Assembly: GCA_030063045.1 (NCBI GenBank)
Contig: JAQSEB010000042.1
Span: forward strand, 1,860,001-1,924,000
Source: Pratylenchus scribneri
Lineage: Eukaryota; Nematoda; Chromadorea; Rhabditida; Pratylenchidae
DNA: 64,000 nucleotides
Reading direction: 5' to 3'
A program made the position numbers and the translations under genes. Below the pieces are notes generated by a model. That model was not told the DNA's origin. It did no database searches and was given only the letters and a program-made list of their open reading frames with translations. Below, one piece after another: positions 15,600 through 28,400 of the stretch (the first letter of the stretch is position 1; each line of letters begins with the position of its first letter).

Positions 15600-16747
15600 T
15601 TAAACGCATGTTTCGGATTTTCTGCGAATTCGGCCAGCCATAATGTCGGACTGAAAATGGCATATTTATTTACAAAATAAATAAATTATTTTCACTTGAA
15701 TGCTTCTATTATGACTCAATTCTGGCATTGAATCGGCCACAGCCCGGTCAAATTCCTCATTTTGTTGTTGTTTTAAATAATAAGGTGCCCGGGGTTTGGC
15801 ACTTGGATTCGGGTTTTGTTGCACAAAAACTGGATGCTCAAAATCCATTGATCTGGGTTAATTATTTAAATTGTTATAATTAATTAAATGTATTTATTTC
15901 CATCATTTTTAATGCAATATTTGAGAATAATAAGCTCATTGACTAAAATATATAAATTTCATGCACAGAGTCATCAAAACGGATATAAACAATTTGGATT
16001 AAATTCAACATTAATTTTGTGTAGCAAATTGGCAAGAATTGAATGTATTTATCAGTTATTCCGGACCAGATTTTTTGGAACAACATAGAAAATGTTACGG
16101 TAACCCCAATGGGTCATCCGGTATAAGGATAGGGTCATCCAGGAATAGGTTATCATCTCACTTATCCGTTACCATTCAACTCACGCATAAGAAGGAGGAC
16201 CCTTCATTTTAAAAGCCATCTAGTCCGGGATATCAGATAAGTACCGAATTGAATACAATGGGCAAATAAAATGAACAAAATGAATGGGATAATAAATGTG
16301 GATGTAATTGTCATTTTTGAGTTAACAATGAGATTAAAATATTTTTGTGCCTTCATCTAATATTCGTTTCCAATAATTGGAGTGAGGCATGCCGTGAAAA
16401 TTCGGCATAATCCTGCTGATGCCGAATTGTTGGAGTTGATGCGCCGGTGTGGGTGGTGGGGAACACAAAATTGGGGGTTAAACGTGGATTGTGCTGGGGC
16501 AAAGGAGGTGGGGCAGATTGCATTGAAATTGAGCCCTGGGGGGTTGGAGGGCCCCTCGGAATGGAGTCGAACAAAATTGCAGAGGAGGAAACGGGTCGAG
16601 AATGGAATGAAGGTGGGGCCATTGGATGAAGAAGTGGTCGACTGCCATCACGGTCAAAATTGGCCCTAAAATGGGGGAAATATTGGTTGGGAAAATAGCC
16701 TTTTTTACTTCTGCTCATTCATTTAATGTTTTTTGGACTTTTCTCAT
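15600..16747 (-). CDS. Pro/Gln-rich protein of unknown function, possible PDZ-ligand C-terminus
   Basis: Probable gene, incompletely resolved. From ATG 16747, a 45-bp intron joins MRKVQKTLNEQK to a Pro-rich exon (SRPLLHPMAPPSFHSRP; PRGPPTPQG; APPPLPQHNPRLTPN) running to about 16360. A second cluster (about 15848-15705; EHPVFVQQNPNPSAKPRAP, NEEFDRAVADSMPELSHNRS) splices in phase 0 at GTGAAA to a last exon ending RRKSETCV, a class I PDZ-ligand pattern (T-x-V). I could not find a canonical donor linking the two clusters; a GC donor (CACG|GCATG) would keep frame but is weak, so they could belong to different transcripts. No membrane segment within the confident part. Upstream exons may exist. Confidence 0.45.
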
Positions 16748-17204
16748 TGTGCTGATTGGCAGAAAATTAATTAAAAATGTGCAAAAAAATATATTGAATG
16801 AGCAGAAACTAAAAAGGCTTTTTTAAAGGGGGAAAAGTGCATCAAAAAATGAGGAAAATGGAGGAATTTTGGTTGAGGAATAACATAAATTTTAATAAAA
16901 GTTCAACTTTCTTTTTTAATATTATATAAAATAAAGAGGAAAAGGTAAGGTTAAATTTGATAAAAACGAATAAAAACAATTAATTTTAATTATAGCACAA
17001 TGAGAAAAGGATGGAAACAAAGAGCGAGCAGTTTTTTCGATGAAAATTATCCCCTGTGGCCCAATTTACCTGCCCATATTTGTCATATTCGTGTTGGAGG
17101 ATTTTTGAATGGAAAATCGTTCTCGGTCCAAGGCAACTCCCTTTCGAGTGAATGCAAAACTGAAAATAAAAATAAATTTCATTTAAAGTTCCAATTTGAA
17201 TTTA

Positions 17205-18545
17205 CTATGTGGCCACCATCGCAACGAGGAATGCAATGAAATGGAAAAAGCAGGCGGCCATTTGGAGGAAAAATGCCAGGCCAACACGTTGCTGAATGAA
17301 ATGAGAATAATAAAATATAATAAATTGAACTTATTTACCTCATAAGTGCCAACAATGCCTTTGATGAATCGATTGTCGGCTCGATGGGAGAAAAAGAAGA
17401 AAACACCTTCGGCAACGGATGAAAGAAAAGCTAAAAATAATTTTTGGATTAATTTATGATAAATTAGGTGGCACAAACTTGTCAATAATGTGGTGGCAGT
17501 GAACACCAAGGAAAGGGAGGCATAACAGCAGCCACATGCCCCCAGGCAAATTGAACTGAATGAAATGATCAATGCCAATGCCTGGGAAGAGGGAAGGGTA
17601 AATATTACGGTACGCCTACGGTACAAATGGGGGAAGTCTCAACTGGGTGATGGCTTGTAGCTAATTAATAACGAAACCGATTAAGATGATTTTGGTATCA
17701 AATTAAAGAGCGCATTTCTAGCTCTTCGATTTATATAAAATTTATTTGGTTTGGTTCAGAATTAGTAGAGTTGCACTTAAACTATTATAAAAGACTATTT
17801 TAAATAAATTTGCAAATTTTTTCATAGTTTTTTGAATTCAATTCCACCAAATATTGATCAAATCAAATAAATCTTATATTTATTGATAGCCAAAAGTGCG
17901 ATCTTTAATTTGACACAAAAATCATCTTAATTGGTTTCGTACTTAATGAGCTACAAGCGACGTCGCCCAATTGACACTATCCCAAATATTATTATTATAT
18001 TGTTGAATATTATTTGTTCATTAATTATTAATGAACTTTTAATCGAATTTCATTTAGAATTGATGTCAATTAATTTAATTTTTTGTTTCGAACCAGCATG
18101 ATTAAAGTGGCCGTGTGCCATCCGTAGAATTTGTGCCGATTTACCTCCCCCACTGGGGAATTGTCATCTTCCAAATCGAATGTGCCCGAATATTTGTCAT
18201 AATCGAATTTATAAACGCAATGCAATGGTTCAGTTACGGTGGCATATCTTCAAAATAATTTAATTAAAATTAATTTTAATTTGAATATTTACCTCCTCAA
18301 AAGGACGCCTCCCCCATCGCGGGCGTGTCTGGTGCAATCCAGCCAAAGGCCATGTTCATGAATTGAATTGTATTCTTGCAAATTCACAATCTACAAAGGA
18401 AAAGGGTCAAAATATTTATTCAAATTATTCCCTTTTTTTATACCTGCCAAGAAGGTGTCAAAATGGCCGCAATTGAGAGGCCCATTCCAATCATTGTGAA
18501 AACGACTGAACAAAAAATGACCGCTTTTCGTATTGTTTCGGCCAT
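17205..18545 (-). CDS. Claudin-like four-TM protein, 211 aa
   Basis: Six exons join cleanly (18545-18444, 18390-18293, 18247-18094, 17581-17479, 17430-17339, 17291-17205; phases agree) to 211 aa, a normal claudin length. TM1 is VIFCSVVFTMIGMGLSIAAI, followed by LTPSWQ and the GLW-x-x-C signature in HEHGLWLDCTR. The extracellular loop ends near LHCVYKFDYDKYSG. TM2 is split by an intron (YGWHTATLIML, then ALALIISFSSICLGACGCCY); TM3 and TM4 follow (VFTATTLLTTFLSSVAEGVF; VGLAFFLQMAACFFHFIAFL). The protein stops directly after TM4 with almost no cytoplasmic tail, unlike the first claudin-like gene. The 512-bp intron inside TM2 holds a fold-back MITE. Confidence 0.88.
17625..17985. mobile_element. 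Fold-back MITE, copy 1
   Basis: The element is mostly two inverted arms of about 130 bp. The left arm runs GGCTTGTAGCTAATTAATAA ... AAGATGATTTTGGTATCAAA ... AAGAGCGCATTTCTAGC ... ATAAAATTTATTTGGTTTGG. The right arm is its imperfect reverse complement and ends AGCTACAAGCGACGTCGCCC. It is related to the element at 61475-61812. It lies entirely within one intron of the second claudin-like gene. Confidence 0.8.
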
Positions 18546-21500
18546 TTTGAATAAATTTTATTTTTTGGCTTAAATGAGAATTGGGAACATTTGAATGAAT
18601 GGATTTTTGTTATGTTTTCATGAATAAATTTTTGGGGAGCATTCTTTGTCTTTTGTGCATAAATTCAGTGGACCATGAATTATTGTTCGCCACAAATCAA
18701 TAAAATATTAATAATTGGGGGGGGGGGGGGTTGTGCTTTTGCTGCCAGCCGACATGGAAAATTAACATAAAGGCCAAAATATTCAATAAATTTGCAATAT
18801 TTTGACTATTATAAAGATTGGCATTAACAATTGAATATTATTTTAGGTCACATTTTCATTAAAATGACCGACTGGCAGAAATGCAAATGAAAAATATCCG
18901 ATATTTTGGGGGAATATGGAGGAGAATGACCATTCGGCTTCCTTTCACATTTGGTCAGTGCAACTCCTTCATCTTCAAGGTCATCTTCCCGTCCCAACAA
19001 CGGAGAAGACAGACCAAGCATGCGGCGAAGATGGTTGCGTTGCGCATTGAAAGAATGAATGGGGAATGGGGGAATGTTGTGCTCATTGCCCCCGGAGGCG
19101 AAAATCGCCACCCTCCGATATATTTTTGGGAATGGATGGCTGGCTCCTGTACAGGTTGCCTGCTGTGTTGGGCAATTCAAATTCGCCCTTTGTTGACCGG
19201 TCGATTGGCATTTTCATCAGTAGAGCAAAGGTTGAAATGTGGAAATGTGGAATGGACACCCAAAAATGGGGGAAAGGCAGATGAAAATCACCGAAGCAAA
19301 TTCGCCGCGCAGAGTTGGTTGCCCACCTCCGACTGGCTGCCAATTTCGATTTATGACCGAGGGCATCCGAATTCTGAATGATGGGGCTGGAAGGTATAAA
19401 ATCGGGTAAAAAGGTAAAATTTTGAAAGGAAGATAATAAAATGGGTGGTTTGGAAGGGAAAAGATTTAAGCGATTAAAACATTTATTTGTAAAGGGAAAG
19501 GGTGAATAATTGAATAAATATTTTTGGATTATTCCAATCATTTTTTTTTGTAATAATTACAAATCTAGGCCATTCATTGGGCACAGAAACCCATTATAAG
19601 GGAATTGCGTCGCCTGCTGATTGTAGGGACAGAGCAAATTGTAAATAAGCCGAAGCAAACAATTCAAAAGTGGGGGGCCATCCGCTGAAAGTGGAGGAGG
19701 ATTGATGACAGCCGATGGACGATTTTGGCCGATTGAAGGACATTTTTGGAGGACAAATAGCTGGGAATGGGGTTTGGTTGAATGAGAGGAGTGGGCATTT
19801 TGGATGAGATTGAATGGGTGGATTGTGAGGGGAAAATGAGATGATCGGTTGGCAATATTTCCGTTTAAAAAATGAATGACCTTTGGCGATAAACTTTATG
19901 ATTGATTTGAAAAATTGGAAATGAAATTTGAGATAATTTAATTATTATTAAAGGAATAAACTTATCCCATTCATTTGTTAGCAAATTGATCGAATTAAAA
20001 ATGCCCTAAAATTCATTTGAAAAATGAAAGTGCGAGTGAAATGTAGAGAATATTAGCAAATTAAGAATGTCAGTCGATGATTAAATCAATTTTTGATCAA
20101 CTATTTGTGGCCTCCGCCTTATCTCCACAAAAATCTTTAAAAACATTGGGACTCAAATTTTGTTGTCTCATTCTGCGCATTTTCCAGTCTTGTTTTTGGT
20201 TGTAAACAAAAATAGAAGAAATAAATAAATGGGCAAAATGGAAATGAAGGAGAAAAATGAATGTTTTTATTAACAAAATAATGGAATATTTACTGTAAAC
20301 TCAACCATGAATTTGGGGTAAAATAAGGCAAGAATATTCTTTGCATTCAAAGAAATCATCAATTTTTGCAATTAATTTTATTTTGGTTGAATGTGCGCAA
20401 CTCAAAAAAGAATATTCAATATGAGAATCCCCTCATTATTTTGCCCCCTTTTTTATGAATCATCGATGGAAAGGGTGCATCCATCCAACTTTTTATGGGA
20501 AGCAATAAAGCGTGGAAGGCAGCAGAAAATGTGCAAATAAGCTAAATAAAAAACGTGAATTTCTGGTGGTCAAATGTGGTCAAAAAATACATCAAAGGAT
20601 GCGCATTTTTAGTTGCCTTTCCTTAAAATTAAAATGGCTACTTCTGAAATGGAATATTTCAAGGATAATGGAGAATTCTGGAGATAATAATTGGAAAATA
20701 TATTCGAAGAAACAAAGAATAAAAATTTAAATTATAAATGAAATGAAAATCGAGGATTATGAGTGCGGGATGACCTGCGAAGGATGGGAAATTGGGGGAA
20801 TGGGAATTCACCAAAACAATCAACAAATTCAGAAACAGGAATTCAACCTTCCATCCTCCCGGCTGGTAAAAGATTGTCACATGCCCTCAAAAGTGCGGGC
20901 CAACAAAAGATCAATAAAATTGGGGGAAAAGAATGGCCAAAACAATTAGAACAATTTATGGGAGGATTATTGACAAAAAATGTAGGTGGATTTAATATTG
21001 AATTGTTCCAGCCGAAAGAATAATTAATCCATTGGATATGGGCGGATGATTCATCCAATCCATTCATTCATTCATTCATATTGAAGGATGTGTCCAGCAT
21101 TTTCAATTTGAGCAAAGCATCAAGCCATCTCCAACCGGTTTCCCTTTTCCAATCTTATTCAAATCCAAATTGATGGATGGAATTGGGGGATGGAAAGAAT
21201 GGAGGAAGGCTGAGGGAAAGATGCAACCAGCCGCAACTTATTTGAGAAATGAAATGTTTTAAAATCGAAAAATTGGTTTAATTAATGGATTAAGAATAAA
21301 TTAAATCAGAAGATTGGTAAATTTTAAAGAGAAATATTAAATTAAATTTAAAAATATAGAATTCAAAATGATGAATGAACATTTGTGATTCTTTTGTTAT
21401 ATAATTGGCATCAAAAATTTTAGAATGTTTCGGATATTTTCCTCCCCCAAGGCGGATTGAAATTCAAAAAAGAAGGAATAAATTGTGGGGAATGAATGGA

Positions 21501-23432
21501 ATGAGTCAGCGCGGATTTAGTTGGGTTGAAGTGGGGGAATGCCATCAAAATCTTTTAATCGGCAGTCGAATTTTCTCCTCCCAGCTGGAAAATTGGTTGT
21601 TTGGCGGTGGAGGAATTGGGAGGAATGATGAGGGAAATTGGGAACGAAAATTGAGCGCATGGGAAAAGTTTTTTTTTGAATTTTGATGGAATGAATCATT
21701 GTTGGTTGAATTTTGATGAACAAAAAATGGAATCAACAAAATATGCACTTTGGGGTTAATTTTGCGTGAAAAATATTATAAAACATTAGGCCCAAATTTG
21801 ATTGAATTAAACCACTCTCTTTTTGGCATTAATTTGTGGTAATCAACAATGGATTTTGAATAATGGAATATAATGAATAATACATGCCTTTTGACCATTT
21901 TGCACTTTGCCCAATCAATTCTTTATAATTTTCCCTTTGGGCATTGCTAAACTGTCCCTAACTAAGGCCACAATATCCGCTTATTCTCCCCCTTGCATTA
22001 TTGTTTGTTGTGTCGGCTGTCATTCCGCACATTTGGGTGCCATGGAAATTGTTGACTGGCTGGCAATTTGGTTGAATGAATGGCATTGGCATTGAATTTG
22101 GCGGAATGAAAAGAAAATACCCATTTTGAATAAACGAAGATTATTGCAGGGAATTACAAAGAATAAATTGAAGAGAATAATCAAGAAAAAAGAAATATTT
22201 AACAATTAATCTTTTATGAATAAACCCAGATTGGAATACATTTCTTTAAAAGAAACCCAAAATTGTGATATTCTCTTACTTAAATTCTCTGTTTATTTTC
22301 ACTTAATTCCATCTGCTTTTTCTGCGATCTTTGACTTTCATTTTTTCCTATTCTCCAAGTGCTCAGCCATAGTCCTAATCATAAATCCAAGCTTAAACTT
22401 AAACCCTAGTTATGAAAAAACAAAAAAAATGATAGTGAATACTTCGCCATTTACCAGTGATTCTGGACTTTGATTGACAGGTTCAATTGCCTCACAGTAT
22501 CCCTTCTAATTGTGGGGCCCAATCTCATTGTACCGAGAATATGGATAAAATGATAAAAAGAATATGAAATGAAATGATTTTAATTTATTTTGCTCAAATG
22601 CAGATAAATTAATTGTTCCAAAATGTTGATTTGATCTCTCAGTCAATCATAAAGAAATTTTCTTAAATTGTATTATAAATGCCAATTTTTACTCGAATTA
22701 ATCTGCTGATGAATTGTTCGGACAAATGACATATTAGTATTCTGCAGTCCTATATCTCATTAAATTTAATTAAATGGCCTCAGAAATTCTTATCAAAAAT
22801 TATCAACAGTTCTTCCAAAAATGCGAAATCATCGAATCAAAATGCATGGATATGAGGGAATGAATTGTCTTTGTCCAAAATTCTCATTTCAATATATTAT
22901 CTATTTATGTAATAGTCCATTTTATTTTTAAGCTTCCAATCCTAACCAAAAGTGAGAAGGTAAAATGGAATGGGGAAGGGGGAATTATGTTCATTGAAAT
23001 GAATTTGTTGTTGACGATGCGATGATGTTTTTGTGTTGATGAGTAAGCTAAGCTGCCGTCCGTGGAATTACTTGGACAGAAAAACATTCATTGGCCAATG
23101 GATGGATGGGATGGATGTGGATGGATGGATCGATTCTAGCCATATCATTTTGTCCTCTCCATTTCCATTTTTGCACTTTATTTTCATTTTCAATCCAAAC
23201 CATTCTCTTCCACCTTTATCAAAATTCATTCACGGTTTAATTTTAATCCAATTTAACTGGTCTGAATTTTGGAAAATGCCATTTTAGAATAATAAATTAC
23301 TGTATGTGGAAACTAATTCCTAATAGTATTCCCTTAAATAGCATAAAAAGAATATTCTCACCCATCTAAACTCATTTTAATTAGCAAATTGTTTCAATTT
23401 TCAAGTGTCTTTTTGTGAATTAATCGGCCTTT
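18546..23432. other. Gene-poor stretch with unassigned GC-richer islands
   Basis: No confident gene. A G homopolymer lies at about 18718-18730. Three islands look more protein-like than their surroundings: 18900-19380 (minus frames with NHLRRMLGLSSPLLGRED and ELPNTAGNLYRSQPSIPK), 20763-21023 (plus, 86 codons, ILPAGKRLSHALKSAG) and 21517-21690 (minus, SFLPIPPPPNNQFSSWEEK). None can be linked by splice sites into a model, so I do not call a CDS. A TTCA simple repeat occurs near 21060-21080. Confidence 0.4.
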
Positions 23433-24572
23433 ATGATTATGGTCACCACTTCACAAAAGTGGAAATCTCTTCCAAAATTGGTTGCCAAATATTTGCCCTC
23501 GCCGGGAATCCCAAAATGGCTCCAACAATTTGGATGGCCCATTTTTGTGTTGATCCTTTTCTTCTGTTGGTTTATGCTTTCCCTGGCCATGATCGATAAT
23601 CAACTTTTTTGGGTCAATGTTCGATTGGACAAAGCCGAAGCCGCAATTCGCCATTTGGAACGGTGCCAATCCAAAATTTGAATATTTTCCCATTTCATTT
23701 TCAGCTCCAATTCCAATCCATCAACCATGGCCCCAAATAATCCAACTGAGGCCACAAATTCGATGATGGCCACCAAACAAATTCCACCACTTAAGGCGAA
23801 TCGCCGGCGCAAAATTCTTCTCCGCCCCAACCGAAAGATTCGATCTATTGATGAGGAAACTGGAAAAATGAAACCACAAAATGAGGAAATGAAGGGATTT
23901 GATGATGGGAAAGAATTATTGGAGGAAAAGGTTAATAAATAATTAATTAATAAATAAATTAATTAAATTCATTTTAAGCAGGGATTTATCGACCTGAATT
24001 CTCCAATTCCTCCAATTCAATCAAAGGATTCATTCGAGGAAAAGAAAGTGAGGAAAATTATTAAAATTCCTTTAAAAATATTTTTAAGGCCAGCCCTTGG
24101 ACTTCATTGAGCGCCGACCAATTTGAATTGGACATTGAGGTGGCCAAAAAAATGGAGGAAAATTTGCGGCGATTTCGACGAAATTCGGTGAGATTTAATT
24201 TGGCAAAAAATAATTTTTGAATTTTTGTTTCAGTCATTTGAATCACCGAACGATAAGCAAAATAGGGAAGCGATGGACCAATTCTTTGCCAGTGATAAAA
24301 TACACAGGAATCGGAATACGGCACCGCCTCATTTGCTGGTGGAGCCAAAAAAGATGGAATCCATTTTGATGCTGGGAATTGTGGGTTTTACTTTTGGGTG
24401 AATTATTCAAAATGTAACAATTTAGTTTGCTATTCTTGCCATTTTATTGGCCATTGGCATTTGGTTTGGTTGGCGCCTTTTCCACAATCGCCGGGCATCT
24501 CGTCGCTATAATTGCCGATCCGACACAATTGTTTGGATTACGCAGCCATTTGAGGCAATTCGAACAAATTAA
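23433..24572 (+). CDS. Predicted two-TM membrane protein, 304 aa, unrecognised
   Basis: Six exons agree in phase: 23433-23662, 23705-23930, 23982-24047, 24089-24187, 24234-24380 and 24426-24572. Residues about 29-51 form a membrane helix (WPIFVLILFFCWFMLSLAMI), followed by a short helical segment (VRLDKAEAAIRHLERS). A long hydrophilic, basic then acidic middle follows (KANRRRKILLRPNRK; DEETGKMKPQNEEMK; DQFELDIEVAKKMEEN). A second helix lies near the C-terminus (LMLGIFAILAILLAIGIWF), then basic residues (LFHNRRASRR) and the end EAIRTN. I know no matching family; a nematode-restricted membrane protein is possible. The final intron uses donor GGAATT|GTGGG, chosen because it preserves the helix. 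Confidence 0.7.
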
Positions 24573-25475
24573 TTGGGGAAAGGATGGATGAAGAAATAAT
24601 AAAAACCAGTGAAATTTACCCAGTGCATTAATTTTAATTATTTCATTCCCAAAATTGCCATTCCATTCCACCATGCCATTATATATTTTGCATTTTTAAT
24701 CAATCTCGAATTAATTCATTCCCTTAACCCAATAATAATAATAAATTCTTAAAATATTTTTATTTTACTTTATTCTTATTTGATTTAAAATTGATAAAAT
24801 TGTTTTTATCCTCATTTTTATAAAAATAGAACGAGGCGAAAACAATCATTTTCCATTTGGCGGAAAACAAATTTGTGCACCAAATTAAAGTTTGTAATAT
24901 TTACGTTAAATTTAGCAAATTTATTGCAATTATTCTTAAAGCCTTATGAAATGATCAGATAAAGAAATTAGTGGATTTGATTGAAACTTCAAAAAGTTAA
25001 ATTAATAAATGATAAATAACCAAAATTTTGTGGTATTATTATGACAAGGAAAGAAAATGTCACTGAAACTTGATATAAAATAGGCCTCTGGTAAATTTCA
25101 AACAAGTGTACTGTATAGTATACGGTATGCCATATTCTCTTCTCTCCCATCTTTTCATTTATTGCTGCAGGCAACATCAGCAGCAGAGGAATTGCAAACA
25201 AAAGGAATAAACAAATTGAGGGAAAGTATTCTGGGTTCTGGCCAATTAAATTGATTTAGAATGCTCTAAAGGCTAACGAGATAAATTTTTTATTTAATAA
25301 TTTGAAAGATTACTAGGAAAAGGAATTGGTTAATGCAAAAACTTGGGTCCTATCCTAGGTAAATCGTAAATTCAAGGGCATAAAATTCAACTGTAAATAT
25401 TTCAATAATACTTTATTTGTTTTTATTGAATTAAAACAATGTAAAAAATAAGAAAATTGGCTCATCAATTCCATT
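24573..25475. other. Intergenic between convergent genes, no gene seen
   Basis: AT-rich spacer between the 3' ends of the two-TM gene and the CUPID-domain gene. Open frames here have no supporting motif. Confidence 0.5.
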
Positions 25476-28400
25476 TTAGACCATTGTGCTGGTCGATGAT
25501 ATTGCTGAGGCCGGTGAATTGCACAAATCGCTGTTTCCTCCTCCAAATGAATTATTTTCTTCATTTCGTTTTTGACTGTGAATTGAGGCCAACAATGCTT
25601 CCATCCGTTCATCTTTTGATGGCAACTAAATTAAATTCGTATTAATTTTAATAATATTTTCATTCTTTTACTTGTCTATTTGAATTCCCTGCAATTTTCT
25701 TTTGATGATCCAAAACAGCCGAAATTGACCGAAAACGAGCAAAATCAGTGGTTTCCAAAGGGCGGCTGGAAAATAGGGTAAATTTAAAATAAAATAGAAT
25801 AAATTTTTTTGGATACATTGTTTCAGTGACTGGAAAAGTTGTGCTTTGTTGTTGTTTTTGCCCATTTTCAATCAAAATTCGGTGATGGCCAAATTCCTTC
25901 GAATGAGTGGTCAAAAATCGACTGAAAATGTTCAAAATAATCATTCTTTAATTTTATTTTAATTTTATTTGCCTTGTATTGGCATTGGCCGCGGCCATTC
26001 TCATTGCCCTCCGGTCCAAACTTTCAGTGGAAAATGAGGATTTAGCCAATGAATTATTATTGAGTCGATTAAATTGGGGAAGGGCAGAGGAGGAAAGAAA
26101 TGGATGGCAAGGAATTGGCCTGGAATTGGATGGATGGCCGGAATCAAGCTAAAAATGAATAATTAATTAATTATTGATTTTATTGATTGATTGATTGACT
26201 TGTCTGACAATTTGGCCCATTTGATTTGAGGCAGCCGCCGTCAAACTTTGATTATCGACCAAAAGTCCATTATAATAAATGGGAATTTGTTTCTAAAAAA
26301 TTATTTGATTTCAATCCAAATTAATTTTATTTACATTTGCGGAAAAATTAGTGTAATTTTCAGAGGCATTTTGTTGGCAATTTTTGGAACTTTGCATTGT
26401 GGGAAAATTTGATTGTCGATAGGCACTTTTGTATGGGACTGATGAGAAATAACCAATGTTGGCATATCTCAAAAATTAATATATTTTTGGATATGCCCTG
26501 AAGGCAATAATTCCCCAAAATATTTACAAATGATTTTCCAAATCCTCCTCTCGACTTTTTGAATTTTCGGCTTTTGTTATAAAATGATCTCGACTGGCAC
26601 TTCTCCTTTGCCTGGGCGGAGTTGGCCTTCGAACAATGATGGCACAATTTCCGGCAGAAGAACGGCGAAGTGGCACTGAAAAAATGAAAATTAAATTAAA
26701 TTATGGGATCAAAAAAATGACCAGGTGGGGCAGTGAGGAAAAGATTTGAGGTGGAAGCCAATGATCCATTTGCAGCCGAGGAAATTCCACTACTTGTGCT
26801 GGTCGACGTCGATTTTTGATTATTTTTTGGGGAAACACCGGGCACATTCAATGACAATGAGGAGGAGGATGAAGGACATCCGCCATCACTTCCATTGCTG
26901 GCAGAATCAGCGGCCGATGAAATTGAGGATTTGGTGGATTGTTGTTGGCTTCTAAAACTAAAAAATTAATTAAATAGAACCCAAATAAAATGTAATATTA
27001 AAATTTATCAAATTAAGATGTTCAAAAATTAATTAAAAATTAAATTATTAACAAAATAATTCAATTTTGTACCTAAGCAAATTGTGCAACTTTTTTGTGG
27101 TCGATGGTGTTTGTTTTCGTGCTTTTTGCTGATTATTGTGAATTGTGGCACTTAAATCGGGCACAGATCCCCTTGGAGTGGATGGACATGATTTTGTGGT
27201 TATTCGAATGCTATTAAAGAAATTTGGCCAATTCCCTAAAATGGGGAAATTAATAGAAATTAATTAATTTTTACTCACTCAAACTATTCAATGAGAATCC
27301 ACTGCCAGCATTCACCAATCCAGCAGATTTGGTGCCATCGGCAAGGGAGGAAACATCGGGTTTGGAACTGGACAAACGCATTCGATTTAGACCTGCAAAA
27401 ATTTTGGCATTGAATTGATGAGGAATTGTTTAAGAAGAGTGGTGGAATTTGAATATCTCTGCCAATAATGCTTATGGGTCTTTCTTATTTATCCTACTGT
27501 ACCCACAATTTTTTCCTAATCACCTGTCACCCTATCAATCAAATATTGCCCCGATCTGCCTTTTTAAATAAGGAGAGGAAATTACGGTAGCAGAGGTGCC
27601 CTCTCATTCAGTCAATCAGCAATTGGAAATACCTTGAGCAGTGTTGTCCAAACGTCCTCGTCATTCGTCTCGTCCTCGTCTTCGTCCTCGTCTCGTCTCA
27701 AAAAAAAGACGAAAAGACGAGACGAATGACGAGGGGTAAAAAAGGCCAAGACGAAAGACGAGACGAATGACGAGGGGTTGAAAAAGGCCAAGACGAGGAC
27801 GAGACGAATGACGAAAAAATGAACAAAATGACGAGAAAATGACGAAAAATGAGACGAAATGACGAGACGAATGACGAGGGGTAAAAAAAGCCAAGACGAG
27901 AGACGAGACGAATGACGAGGGGTAAAAAAAGCCAAGACGAGAGACGAGACGAATGACGAGGGGTAAAAAAGGCCAAGACGAGAGACGAGACGAATGACGA
28001 GGGGCAAAAAAGGTCGAGACGAATGACGAGACGAATGACGAGAAATTTAACATTTGGACAACACTGACCTTGGGGCTATTTTCAATTTCAATCAAATATC
28101 CTTTCCCCTTTCCCCTTTTCCTTTGCATTTTAATTTGATAATTATATGAGGTGTAAAAACCAGCTCTATTTCCAACTAAATATTCACTTTTAAGAAGTTT
28201 TGTTATACATTTTTCTCAAACAAAAAATAAATTATAATTTTAATTTAAATTACAGTTCCCTTCAAATCCCTATCCCGATTTTAGGCCACGGAGGCTTAGG
28301 CCTAGCTGCCAAGGCCCGATGAGAACCAAGGCCCACTGTTGCCCAAATAATTTTAGCCCTATTTTAGGACTAATACCCACCTTTTTCCAATCCCCGTAGC

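Noticed and set aside
16085..16250. GGGTCATCC-type short repeats and the palindrome GTTACGGTAAC, possible element
   Set aside because: Too short and no second copy seen in the window; could be a remnant but no evidence of ends or duplication.
27612..28128. Three overlapping minus-strand frames of 92-155 codons rich in SSFVSSL and RHSSRL repeats
   Set aside because: They are translations of the tandem array inside the hAT MITE; all three frames stay open because the unit lacks stops.
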